8,322 nt of DNA from Sulfurospirillaceae bacterium (GTDB taxonomy: Bacteria > Campylobacterota > Campylobacteria > Campylobacterales > Sulfurospirillaceae). The notes below the pieces were generated by a model, which was not told where the DNA came from, made no database searches, and was given only the letters and a program-made list of their open reading frames with translations. A program made the position numbers and the translations under genes. Location: contig JAQWCT010000114.1 of assembly GCA_028705785.1 (NCBI GenBank), positions 1-8,322 of the forward strand, given 5' to 3'. The stretch's first letter is position 1; every line of letters starts with the position of its first letter. Positions 1 to 5,885 of the stretch are shown piece by piece.

Positions 1-158
1 ATACAGCCATGCAATTTAATGCTGTCGTATCAACCAACACCGTTGCCGTTGCATTATGGCAAAAACTCGGCTTTGAAATCGTCGGTACCATCCCCAACGC
101 CTATAAACACGGAAAATTGGGTTATGTCAATACCTATGTGATGCACAAAATGCTGTAA
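1..158 (+). CDS. GNAT-family N-acetyltransferase, C-terminal fragment
   Basis: This is the last 51 codons of a gene that begins before the window. The frame is set by the TAA at 156-158, and the first complete codon starts at base 3. The visible end reads MQFNAVVSTN, then ALWQKLGFEIVGTIPNAY and GYVNTYVMHKML. This matches the end of GNAT acetyltransferases, in which the 'N..A..LW.KLGFE.VG..P.A' block (motif B region) closes the acetyl-CoA fold and a 'GYVD..VM...L' strand ends the protein. Such enzymes move acetyl from acetyl-CoA to an amine. The substrate cannot be told from this end, and the acetyl-CoA loop lies outside the window. The gene is convergent with the porin at 307-1644. Family assignment is firm; function is not. 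Confidence 0.85.
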   Translation, partial: TAMQFNAVVSTNTVAVALWQKLGFEIVGTIPNAYKHGKLGYVNTYVMHKML

Positions 159-176
159 ATGGCAACTTTAAAACTT

Positions 177-206
177 GGATTGAGCTTTACATGTAAAGCT
201 CAATCC
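177..206. repeat. Perfect 30-bp palindrome centred on TTTACATGTAAA
   Basis: Bases 177-191 are the exact reverse complement of 192-206, with no loop. The core 186-197 is TTTACATGTAAA, the 12-mer that recurs at 1827, 5143, 6769 and 8146. It lies 18 bp after the GNAT stop, between convergent genes. It could act as a terminator stem for the GNAT transcript, but no T-run follows on either strand. A protein-binding or repeat-family role is at least as likely. Confidence 0.8.
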
Positions 207-250
207 ATTGATAAATCTATCAAAATATCAAACCAATCATTAAAGCGATG

Positions 251-282
251 AAGAAGAAACAGTGGCATTACTGCCACTGTTT
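251..282 (-). terminator. Rho-independent terminator of the porin gene
   Basis: An 11-bp perfect stem (257-267 with 272-282) closes a 4-base loop. On the minus strand it is followed by TTCTTCTT, a U-rich tail. It begins about 25 bases past the porin stop codon. On the plus strand the stem is followed by AGAAAAAA, so it is oriented for the minus-strand porin rather than the GNAT gene. Confidence 0.75.
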
Positions 283-306
283 AGAAAAAATTAAAGCGTA
301 TACACA

Positions 307-1644
307 CTAGAATTTGTAGTTAGCTCTAAATCTCATATCACTTGTATTTTTAGTCGTTGCTGCTTCTACTTTGCCATCTTCATACTCTAAAGAGAGTGTT
401 AAACCTTTAATAGTTGGAAGATTATAAGCAATTTGTGCTTCTAAGTAAGTCGATTCTGTATCAGCAGTTGCACCGTTCAATACAGTTCCTATAACCGTTG
501 GTATATCTTGATTGATTTTTGCATACTGACCTAAGACTTTAAGACCTGCAACACCTACTTTTGAAAAATCATAACCAACTTCAAATTTGTATGCATCTGT
601 ATTAGCACCAGAAGTTACTTCAGCACCTTTGATCAATGGAGCGGTATAAGTTGTAGGGCCATTTCCTGCGCCCAAAAGGACAGACTGGTCATCACACACC
701 GTGCTATACGCAAAAGATGCATTAAAGCCTGCTAACTCGCTAAAACCAACACGACCTTGGTACATATCACCTTCAACATGGAAACTATCAAATGTTGGAT
801 TTGATGTTCTAGAACCACGATATGTTGCATCAAAAAGCAATTTCATATTGCTTAAAGGCAATACATAGTTACCCTCTGCGTAGAAAACATTTGCATCGCC
901 ACCATTGGTGAATTCAACATCATTAACAAATAAGTATTGACCTGTTAATGTCAAGTTTGTAATAGACTTGTTAATCGCAGCAGCTGTGTAAGCTCCGTCA
1001 AATCCAAAAACATTTGACCCTGCAGTCGTACCAGTTCCGTAAAATACCGCTTCTTTTTTAAAGCTAGAAATCTCTGAGTCAGCACCAGGCACGCTTCTGT
1101 CATAATCTGATGTTCTGCCTTGGAATCTGTCAGAATAACCAGCAACCAATGTTGTTTGAGGAAGGTCTGTGTTGATAAGGACAGCTGCTTGAAACGCCTC
1201 TTTAATTATGCGAGAACCAGAGCTTGCTACCAGTGGACTAGCAATAAATTGACGACCCACTTTTGCCGTTGTGTTTTTCATTGTATATACAATATATGCT
1301 TCTGAAAGAACAGCGCCTGAACCATACATATCTGTACCATAAAGATTTTTTGCCTCTTTACTAGCCATTGGAGCATAATTTGACTGGAAGGTTGTACCAA
1401 AACTCAAACCATTAAGTGAATCCGTAACATAACCAAGCATTACTCCCGTAGAAAAAAGGTCCTCGTTACCTTTAGCAATTGCTCCGGTATTTTTATCGCC
1501 CGTATCTCTGTCAAAATACCAAGCTTTTAATTCACCCGTTACTTTTCCGTTTTTAAATGCATCAGCAAGTGTATCTGCTGCGAATGAGCTAGACGCAAGT
1601 CCAGCAACGACGATAGCCACCAAGCTAAGTTTAGCTAATTTCAT
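307..1644 (-). CDS. OprD-like outer-membrane porin
   Basis: This 445-residue protein has a clear Sec signal peptide: a Lys-containing start, a hydrophobic core at residues 6-17 and an SFA/AD cleavage site after Ala22. The mature part opens with ADAFKNGKVTGELKAWYF, the typical first strand of Campylobacterota OprD-family porins. It continues as alternating polar/aromatic stretches of a beta-barrel and ends in RFRANYKF, with the terminal Phe used for outer-membrane assembly. It should form a general or small-anion/peptide channel; the substrate is not readable. The ATG at 1642-1644 is supported by AAGGA at 1651-1655 with 6-base spacing. A 14-bp inverted repeat sits just upstream in the leader, and a terminator follows the gene. 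It is transcribed alone, divergent from the ferredoxin. A second porin of the same type ends at 8165. Confidence 0.88.
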   Translation of the reverse strand: MKLAKLSLVAIVVAGLASSSFAADTLADAFKNGKVTGELKAWYFDRDTGDKNTGAIAKGNEDLFSTGVMLGYVTDSLNGLSFGTTFQSNYAPMASKEAKNLYGTDMYGSGAVLSEAYIVYTMKNTTAKVGRQFIASPLVASSGSRIIKEAFQAAVLINTDLPQTTLVAGYSDRFQGRTSDYDRSVPGADSEISSFKKEAVFYGTGTTAGSNVFGFDGAYTAAAINKSITNLTLTGQYLFVNDVEFTNGGDANVFYAEGNYVLPLSNMKLLFDATYRGSRTSNPTFDSFHVEGDMYQGRVGFSELAGFNASFAYSTVCDDQSVLLGAGNGPTTYTAPLIKGAEVTSGANTDAYKFEVGYDFSKVGVAGLKVLGQYAKINQDIPTVIGTVLNGATADTESTYLEAQIAYNLPTIKGLTLSLEYEDGKVEAATTKNTSDMRFRANYKF

Positions 1645-1661
1645 ATTGCTTCCTTAAAATA

Positions 1662-1724
1662 GATTAGACTTCTTTAAGAACCTAACGCAATGGAATTATG
1701 CTAAGTTATGAAAGAAGTCTAATC
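1662..1724 (-). promoter_or_regulatory. 14-bp inverted repeat in the porin leader
   Basis: Bases 1662-1675 (GATTAGACTTCTTT) are exactly repeated in inverse at 1711-1724, separated by 35 bases. In the porin mRNA this would form a long-looped stem ending only six bases before the AAGGA ribosome binding site at 1651-1655. It could be an mRNA-stabilising 5' hairpin, a translational control element, or two half-sites for a DNA-binding regulator. The transcription start is not evident, so I cannot say whether both arms are transcribed. Confidence 0.55.
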
Positions 1725-1815
1725 GAATCTTACATGAAGTATGTAGCACGGAAATAGCATATTTATTTAAGTGTATTTTAAAGTAAAATGGAGGAAAGGA
1801 GTAGCCTTTTTGCGT

Positions 1816-1849
1816 TTACTCTCTTCTTTACATGTAAAGAAGAGAGTAA
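1816..1849. repeat. Perfect 34-bp palindrome centred on TTTACATGTAAA
   Basis: Bases 1816-1832 are the exact reverse complement of 1833-1849, with no loop. The core 1827-1838 is the recurrent 12-mer. The arms outside the core (CTCTCTTC/GAAGAGAG) differ from those of the 177-206 palindrome, so only the core is conserved. It lies between the divergent porin and ferredoxin genes, about 90 bp before the ferredoxin start. No T-run follows on either strand. It could be an operator for either gene or a member of a dispersed palindrome family. Confidence 0.8.
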
Positions 1850-1940
1850 TAACGAGTGTGAATAACCCATCTGTAAAGCTATTTTCATGCTATGAATTTA
1901 TTGTAATATTTTTCGGTAAAAAACCAACTAAGGAGAAGTT

Positions 1941-2153
1941 ATGGCAGTTAAAATTACGGATATTTGTATCGCATGTGGTGCTTGTATTGATGAGTGTCCG
2001 GTGGAGGCTATTGTCGATGATAGCGATAACCCAACGGGTGCTGATATTTATTATGTTTACGCAGACAAATGTGTTGAGTGTGTAGGTTATCATGATTCAC
2101 CTGCTTGTATGGAAGCCTGTCCAACAGAGGGTTGTATCGTTTTAGGTGCTTAA
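1941..2153 (+). CDS. fdxA: 2x[4Fe-4S] ferredoxin, FdxA type
   Basis: This is a 70-residue soluble electron carrier. The first cluster motif is C9-x2-C12-x2-C15-x3-C19-Pro. The second is C44-x2-C47-x8-C56-x3-C60-Pro, where the eight-residue gap is typical of the Allochromatium-type dicluster ferredoxins. An extra Cys65 follows. The start MAVKITDICIACGACIDECP is, from memory, nearly the same as H. pylori FdxA (HP0277). In Campylobacterota such ferredoxins are likely partners of pyruvate and 2-oxoglutarate:ferredoxin oxidoreductases; that role is inferred. AAGGAG at 1930-1935 lies 5 bases before the ATG. The gene stands alone, is followed by a strong terminator, and is divergent from the porin. 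A possible -10 (TAATAT, 1904-1909, preceded by TTG) lacks a good -35. Confidence 0.92.
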   Translation: MAVKITDICIACGACIDECPVEAIVDDSDNPTGADIYYVYADKCVECVGYHDSPACMEACPTEGCIVLGA

Positions 2154-2162
2154 TTACAATAT

Positions 2163-2190
2163 TAAGGCAGTTTAAACTGCCTTATTTTAT
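2163..2190 (+). terminator. Terminator after the ferredoxin, possibly bidirectional
   Basis: A perfect palindrome (2163-2184, arms TAAGGCAGTTT/AAACTGCCTTA) is followed by TTTTAT on the plus strand, 9 bases after the ferredoxin stop. It also lies 36 bases past the end of the minus-strand lipoprotein gene and may stop that transcript too, though the minus-strand tail (AATATTG) is poor. A small GGCT-TAAT-AGCC hairpin at 2191-2202 sits beside it. Confidence 0.8.
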
Positions 2191-2219
2191 GGCTTAATAG
2201 CCTTTAAAACTTTATGTGT

Positions 2220-2951
2220 TTAACGATTTCCAAATAAAACTTTTGCTATTAAATTAACCTGTTTGTCTATCATAGGAAAAATTCTTGCTTTGAGCTTTTC
2301 ATTATCTTGAGGTGTTCTTTGCGCTATTGGAACAGACCAGTGGGCATCTGAATCAATTTTTTCGCGTTGCCAAAGAATCTCTGTACGAACCTTCTTCTCA
2401 CTATCTTTGACAATTTTTTCACCGCTTAGTGTATATATGTCTGTTTTGCTTCCAAAATCAACTCTTTGAGAGGGAAGGCTTATGGTTATATCTGAGCCGA
2501 GTTCAACGATGCACTCCAAGTTATGTTCTTTCATAGCATCATATATCTGTTTATCATAGAGTTTTTCTGTTTGTATTCTAGCTTCATTAAAAACTGCTAT
2601 GAGCGTATCTTGTGTCAATTTTTGTTGCAAAAGTAAATTTAATTTATCAACTTCTCTTTGAAAAATGATTCCCTTTGCCTCAAAATTATCTATTTTTTTA
2701 ACATTGGTATATTGACTAAATTTATTGATAGCCTGCATTTCGTATTGATTTTTAATCTGTATCATTTCAAGGGATGCGTTTTTATCAAGTTCAAGACTTA
2801 CAATGCCTATATTGGGCTTTTTTTTCAAATCTTCGTCTGAAAAAACAGGTGCGTTAAGAAACTTATTGGCAATTATCATAGGTCCACATGCTTGCAAAGT
2901 CAATGCAATTATAATTAAATATGCCATTTTTATAAAAATATTTTTTCTCAT
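2220..2951 (-). CDS. Putative lipoprotein of unknown function
   Basis: This 243-residue protein has a lipoprotein signal: charged start MRKNIFIK, hydrophobic segment at residues 9-19, and lipobox L19-Q-A-C22. Cys22 should be lipidated and the remainder face the periplasm. Gly23-Pro24 follows the Cys, so there is no Asp+2 inner-membrane retention signal and outer-membrane location is plausible. The mature part is mixed charge. A helical, Gln/Lys/Glu-rich stretch lies at about residues 60-145, and a strand-rich part follows (IVELGSDITISLPS...DIYTLSG). I do not recognise the family. AAGAGG at 2958-2963 supports the ATG at 2949-2951. The gene is convergent with the ferredoxin and divergent from the MarR-GNAT gene, so it is a single-gene unit. 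Its promoter should lie in 2960-3040, where I see AT-rich -10-like boxes but no convincing -35. Confidence 0.8.
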   Translation of the reverse strand: MRKNIFIKMAYLIIIALTLQACGPMIIANKFLNAPVFSDEDLKKKPNIGIVSLELDKNASLEMIQIKNQYEMQAINKFSQYTNVKKIDNFEAKGIIFQREVDKLNLLLQQKLTQDTLIAVFNEARIQTEKLYDKQIYDAMKEHNLECIVELGSDITISLPSQRVDFGSKTDIYTLSGEKIVKDSEKKVRTEILWQREKIDSDAHWSVPIAQRTPQDNEKLKARIFPMIDKQVNLIAKVLFGNR

Positions 2952-3099
2952 ACAAAACCTCTTGCTGTAATATTTATTGTTTTTATACTAACATTATTTA
3001 TATATTAGTACGATTAATTGATTGTATGCCAAGTACTAAGGATTACCACAATGTAGGGATAAACTTTCAACTTTAGCCCCACTCTTTTCATAACTATAT

Positions 3100-3128
3100 T
3101 TGACTCTTGTTTACAATAGTTGTACTAT
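3100..3128 (+). promoter_or_regulatory. Sigma-70-type promoter of the MarR-GNAT gene
   Basis: TTGACT (3100-3105) is followed after exactly 17 bases by TACTAT (3123-3128), close to the TTGACA/TATAAT consensus with ideal spacing. The predicted start near 3135 gives a leader of about 25 bases to the ATG at 3160. The -10 box lies inside the inverted repeat at 3115-3137. Confidence 0.7.
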
Positions 3129-3137
3129 ACAACTATT
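3115..3137. promoter_or_regulatory. Operator-like inverted repeat over the -10 box (probable MarR site)
   Basis: A perfect repeat of 10-base arms with a 3-base spacer: AATAGTTGTA, CTA, TACAACTATT. Size, near-symmetry and AT-rich TTGTA/TACAA half-sites fit the operators bound by dimeric MarR-family repressors. It covers the spacer end and -10 of the promoter and lies just 22 bases before a gene with a MarR domain, so negative autoregulation is the natural reading. Binding itself is inferred. Confidence 0.7.
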
Positions 3138-3159
3138 ATTTCATGGACAAGGTTTTTAA

Positions 3160-4110
3160 ATGAATACAGATCAATCCTCTACGATAAACCAAATTCGGAC
3201 AGCTTCACGGCAGATGGTAAGAGAACTCGGGTTCATGGAAAAAACTTTGGCTGGAACCAACTACTCCCCATCCGCCGTTCACGCATTGTTAGAAATCGAA
3301 AAACAAAGCGCTATGACAGCGTTGCAACTTGTACAAACACTCAGCTTGGAAAAATCAAGTGTTAGCAGAATGATCAACAAGCTCATTAAAGCGGGCGAAG
3401 TGATAGAAAATGCCGATCCCAAAGATGGTCGTATTAAAAATCTGTTGCTAACAAAACAAGGTGAAAAAACGGTTGAAGCTATACATGTGTACGGGCAAAA
3501 ACAAGTTAAAACTGCCATGGAACATTTAGATGTTTCGCAACAGCAAGCCGTCGTACAAGGGCTTTGCACCTACGCAGAGGCTTTGCAAGGATGTCGTTTA
3601 AATGCCTCACTCAATGCAATCACAATAGGCTCAGGGTATCGTCCTGGTGTTGTGGGTAGAGTCACTGAAATGCACGCTACTTTTTACGCAAACGCTTCCC
3701 ATTTTGGACAATTTTTTGAAAGTAAAGTCGCTATGGGAATGGCTGAATTTGTCAGTCGTCTAAATAACCCTCGCAATAATCTTTGGATGGCACTGCAAAA
3801 TGACACCATTGTGGGTTCAATTGCAATTGATGGCGAGGATCTAGGAGACAACAACGCGCATTTGCGATGGTTTATCATGGATGAAAAGTGTCAAGGTCAA
3901 GGAATTGGGCGAAAACTACTTCACGAGGCAGTCACCTTTTGTGAAAAATCAGGGTTTGATGCAATAGAGCTTTGGACATTTAAAGGCTTACATGCAGCAC
4001 GAAAGCTTTATGTGTCATTTGGTTTTGAGCTTGTAAAAGAAGAAGTTGGAACCCAATGGGGCTCTGTGGTTACCGAACAGCAGTTTAGACGGATTATTGC
4101 CAAAGAGTAA
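3160..4110 (+). CDS. MarR-family regulator fused to a GNAT acetyltransferase
   Basis: This 316-residue protein has two domains. Residues about 10-145 form a MarR winged helix: recognition region LEKSSVSRMINKLIKAGE (63-80) and wing DPKDGR (86-91), the equivalent of the family's D-x-R-D-x-R. Residues about 150-315 form a GNAT fold with the acetyl-CoA pyrophosphate loop QGQGIGR (245-251) and the late motif ARKLYVSFGFE (280-290). Such MarR-GNAT fusions are a known architecture. The DNA-binding half probably represses its own promoter through the repeat at 3115-3137, and the acetyltransferase half may modify a small molecule or protein. The ATG at 3160 follows a weak AAGG (3149-3152). An earlier ATG at 3143 runs into a stop after six codons, so 3160 is chosen. 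The EamA exporter begins 71 bp downstream on the same strand and may be co-transcribed. Confidence 0.9.
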   Translation: MNTDQSSTINQIRTASRQMVRELGFMEKTLAGTNYSPSAVHALLEIEKQSAMTALQLVQTLSLEKSSVSRMINKLIKAGEVIENADPKDGRIKNLLLTKQGEKTVEAIHVYGQKQVKTAMEHLDVSQQQAVVQGLCTYAEALQGCRLNASLNAITIGSGYRPGVVGRVTEMHATFYANASHFGQFFESKVAMGMAEFVSRLNNPRNNLWMALQNDTIVGSIAIDGEDLGDNNAHLRWFIMDEKCQGQGIGRKLLHEAVTFCEKSGFDAIELWTFKGLHAARKLYVSFGFELVKEEVGTQWGSVVTEQQFRRIIAKE

Positions 4111-4159
4111 AGGTAACAGCAAGATTCGGATTGTTTTTAGTGTCCGTGTTGCTATACAC

Positions 4160-4179
4160 TAACCCTAAAAAAAGGGTTA
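4160..4179 (+). promoter_or_regulatory. Hairpin overlapping the EamA ribosome binding site
   Basis: Arms TAACCCT (4160-4166) and AGGGTTA (4173-4179) flank a six-A loop. The right arm contains most of the only Shine-Dalgarno candidate, AAGGG (4172-4176), five bases before the ATG at 4182. A folded leader would therefore partly hide the site. A weak promoter-like pair lies just upstream (TTGTTT 4131-4136, 16 bases, TATACA 4153-4158), so the gene may also have its own start. With a seven-base stem the effect could be modest. Confidence 0.45.
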
Positions 4180-4181
4180 AC

Positions 4182-5039
4182 ATGGAACTTAAAAACTTCA
4201 ATTTACTTCTCATTCTCTCTCTATTGTGGGGAGGGTCTTTTTATTTTATCGCCAAATCATTGCTCTTTTTTTCGTATGAGCAGATTGTTTTTTTCAGAGT
4301 TTTTTTTGCAGCATTGACGCTTTTTGGGTTTTTGCTACTCAAACGCGTTAAGTTTGATTTTGATTGGAAGCTTTGGCTCTCTTTTTTGGTCATGGGAATT
4401 TTAAACAATGTCATTCCTTTCCTAGCGTTTACCTACGCTCAAAACGGCATCACTGCTTCAATGGCTTCACTTTTTAATGCAACAACACCTATTTTTGTGG
4501 CATCGTTTGCGCACCTTCTCACCAAAGATGAAAAGTTATCGAAACTGAAAATTCTAGGTATCGCTATAGGCTTTTTAGGGATTGTCTTTCTTTTGAATCC
4601 ACACGACAAAATGGTTGTTGATAGCTATAAACTCATCGCGTTAATCGCCCCCATATCGTACGCTTTTGCTGGCATCTTTGGTAAAATTTTAAAAGGAAAA
4701 GATCCGATTTTCTCAGCTTTTGGAATGCTTACATGTAGCTCACTGATCATGTATCTGTTTTTTCACACGGCCATACATGCGGTAAATATAGAGCAATTTG
4801 AGCACCTAAAACATGTGGTTTTTTTGGCTATTTTTTCAACAGCGATTGCGTATATCTTATATTTTAAACTCTTAGCGCAAGTGGGTGCTACCAAACTGCT
4901 TTTGGTGACATTCCTCATTCCTATTAGTGCGTCAATACTGGGCGTGTTGTTTTTAAATGAAGTATTTACTCCCACTATGTATCTGGGTATGATAACGATA
5001 TTTACAGCACTTTTTTTGATTATCAAGGATAAAAAATGA
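4182..5039 (+). CDS. EamA/DMT-superfamily transporter, probable small-molecule exporter
   Basis: The 285-residue inner-membrane protein consists of two EamA repeats, about residues 5-137 and 147-281, each with about five hydrophobic segments. It opens in the family style (LLLILSLLWGGSFYFIAKSLL) and keeps the 'A.GI.AS.ASLFNATTPIFVA' stretch at the end of repeat one and the matching 'VGATKLLLVTFLIPI' in repeat two. Members export amino acids, metabolites or drugs; the substrate cannot be read here. The frame stays open upstream to a TTG at 4131, but I chose the ATG at 4182. It has AAGGG five bases before it and gives the normal family N-terminus, whereas the TTG has no ribosome site and adds 17 polar residues. 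Its TGA overlaps the ATG of the next gene (ATGA, 5036-5039), so the two are translationally coupled. Confidence 0.88.
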   Translation: MELKNFNLLLILSLLWGGSFYFIAKSLLFFSYEQIVFFRVFFAALTLFGFLLLKRVKFDFDWKLWLSFLVMGILNNVIPFLAFTYAQNGITASMASLFNATTPIFVASFAHLLTKDEKLSKLKILGIAIGFLGIVFLLNPHDKMVVDSYKLIALIAPISYAFAGIFGKILKGKDPIFSAFGMLTCSSLIMYLFFHTAIHAVNIEQFEHLKHVVFLAIFSTAIAYILYFKLLAQVGATKLLLVTFLIPISASILGVLFLNEVFTPTMYLGMITIFTALFLIIKDKK

Positions 5040-5875
5040 GTGAAAATTTAGAGGCAAAAAGTTTACATTATCTCACGATAAAAGAGGCTATCGTGTTTAT
5101 AGATAACCACTTTTTAGACCAACCCAGCTTAGAAGAGATCGCTTTACATGTAAACTTAAGTAAGTTTCATTTTTCCAGAATTTTTAAGGAGTATGTGGGC
5201 GTTTCTCCTATGAGATTTTTACAAGCCATAACACTTGAATATGCCAAAAAACAACTTGAAGCGTCTAAGAGTCTTTTGGAGAGTACCTATGAGAGCGGAC
5301 TTTCAAGTGTGAGTAGACTTCATGAACTCTTTGTCAATTTTACAGGTGTTACTCCTGCCCAATATAAACACATGGGCAAAGATATGGAGATAACTTATGG
5401 GTATGGTTTTAGCCCCTTTGGCAAAACATTTTTAGGATTGACGCAAAAAGGTATTTGCTATATGGAGTTTTGTGATGAAAATGCAGAAGATATTTTTAAA
5501 AATTTTCTAAAACATTGGGCAAATGCCCATTTAGTTCAAGATGATGCGAAGATTGAAACAAAACTTCGAGAGATATTTATAGATAAAAAACCCGTTTCTC
5601 TGTTGGTCAAAGGAACAAATTTTCAAATCAATGTTTGGAAAGCCTTATTAAATATACCTCAAGGTCAGCTTACGACCTACCATGAAATCGCAAAAAGCAT
5701 CGATAACCCCAAAGCCACAAGAGCGGTTGCAAGTGCCATAGGCTCAAACCACATAGCCTACCTCATTCCGTGTCACAGAGTGATTGGTCAAACTGGAGCT
5801 ATGCGTGGTTATCGCTGGGGAATAGAGCGCAAGCGCATCGTCTTGGCTTATGAGAGTATCGAAGAAAAGGGATGA
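5036..5875 (+). CDS. AraC-AGT fusion: Ada-like regulator / O6-methylguanine-DNA methyltransferase
   Basis: In this 279-residue protein, residues about 12-112 form an AraC-type double helix-turn-helix (LEEIALHVNLSKFHFSRIFK, then SVSRLHELFVNFTGVTPAQY). Residues about 120-277 form an Ada-like methyltransferase domain. This has Arg229 in the KATRAVASAIGSN DNA-binding helix, Asn238, the acceptor Cys246 in IPCHRVIG, and the GYRWGIERKR end. All key repair residues are present, so it should remove methyl groups from O6-methylguanine by suicidal transfer to Cys246. It lacks the N-terminal zinc domain that in E. coli Ada senses methyl-phosphotriesters. If it also acts as an activator, its trigger is therefore unclear. 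AAGGA (5025-5029) inside the upstream gene serves the ATG at 5036. It overlaps the EamA gene by four bases and ends 10 bp from the convergent EAL gene. Confidence 0.92.
   Translation: MSENLEAKSLHYLTIKEAIVFIDNHFLDQPSLEEIALHVNLSKFHFSRIFKEYVGVSPMRFLQAITLEYAKKQLEASKSLLESTYESGLSSVSRLHELFVNFTGVTPAQYKHMGKDMEITYGYGFSPFGKTFLGLTQKGICYMEFCDENAEDIFKNFLKHWANAHLVQDDAKIETKLREIFIDKKPVSLLVKGTNFQINVWKALLNIPQGQLTTYHEIAKSIDNPKATRAVASAIGSNHIAYLIPCHRVIGQTGAMRGYRWGIERKRIVLAYESIEEKG
5143..5154. repeat. TTTACATGTAAA copy inside the AraC-AGT gene
   Basis: This is an exact 12-bp copy of the recurrent palindrome. It is read as TTA-CAT-GTA-AA(C) and encodes Leu-His-Val-Asn in the first AraC helix-turn-helix. Flanking bases do not extend the palindrome. 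Confidence 0.75.
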
Positions 5876-5885
5876 ACTCTAAATT

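Noticed and set aside
177..206. Reading the 30-bp palindrome as a standard terminator of the GNAT gene.
   Set aside because: It has no T-run on either strand and no loop, and its core recurs inside coding sequence, so a pure terminator role is not supported.
951..1305. Antisense and alternative frames of 60-65 codons inside the porin gene.
   Set aside because: They are shadows of a well-supported porin coding region, with no ribosome sites.
1788..1865. Short frame of about 25 codons (MEERSSLF...) running through the 34-bp palindrome before the ferredoxin.
   Set aside because: It has no good ribosome site, the composition is poor, and it is largely made of the palindrome itself.
1771..2093. 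Longer frames on both strands overlapping the ferredoxin.
   Set aside because: They lie over the ferredoxin in other frames. The ferredoxin has the ribosome site and all eight cluster cysteines, and the overlapping frames have neither family features nor start signals.
4131..4181. TTG start at 4131 for the EamA transporter (17 extra residues).
   Set aside because: It has no Shine-Dalgarno, and the added residues are polar and precede a normal family N-terminus that begins at the ATG 4182.
4729..4738. A sixth copy of the recurrent palindrome in the EamA gene (CTTACATGTAG).
   Set aside because: Only the inner 8-9 bases match; it is not an exact 12-mer and was not counted.
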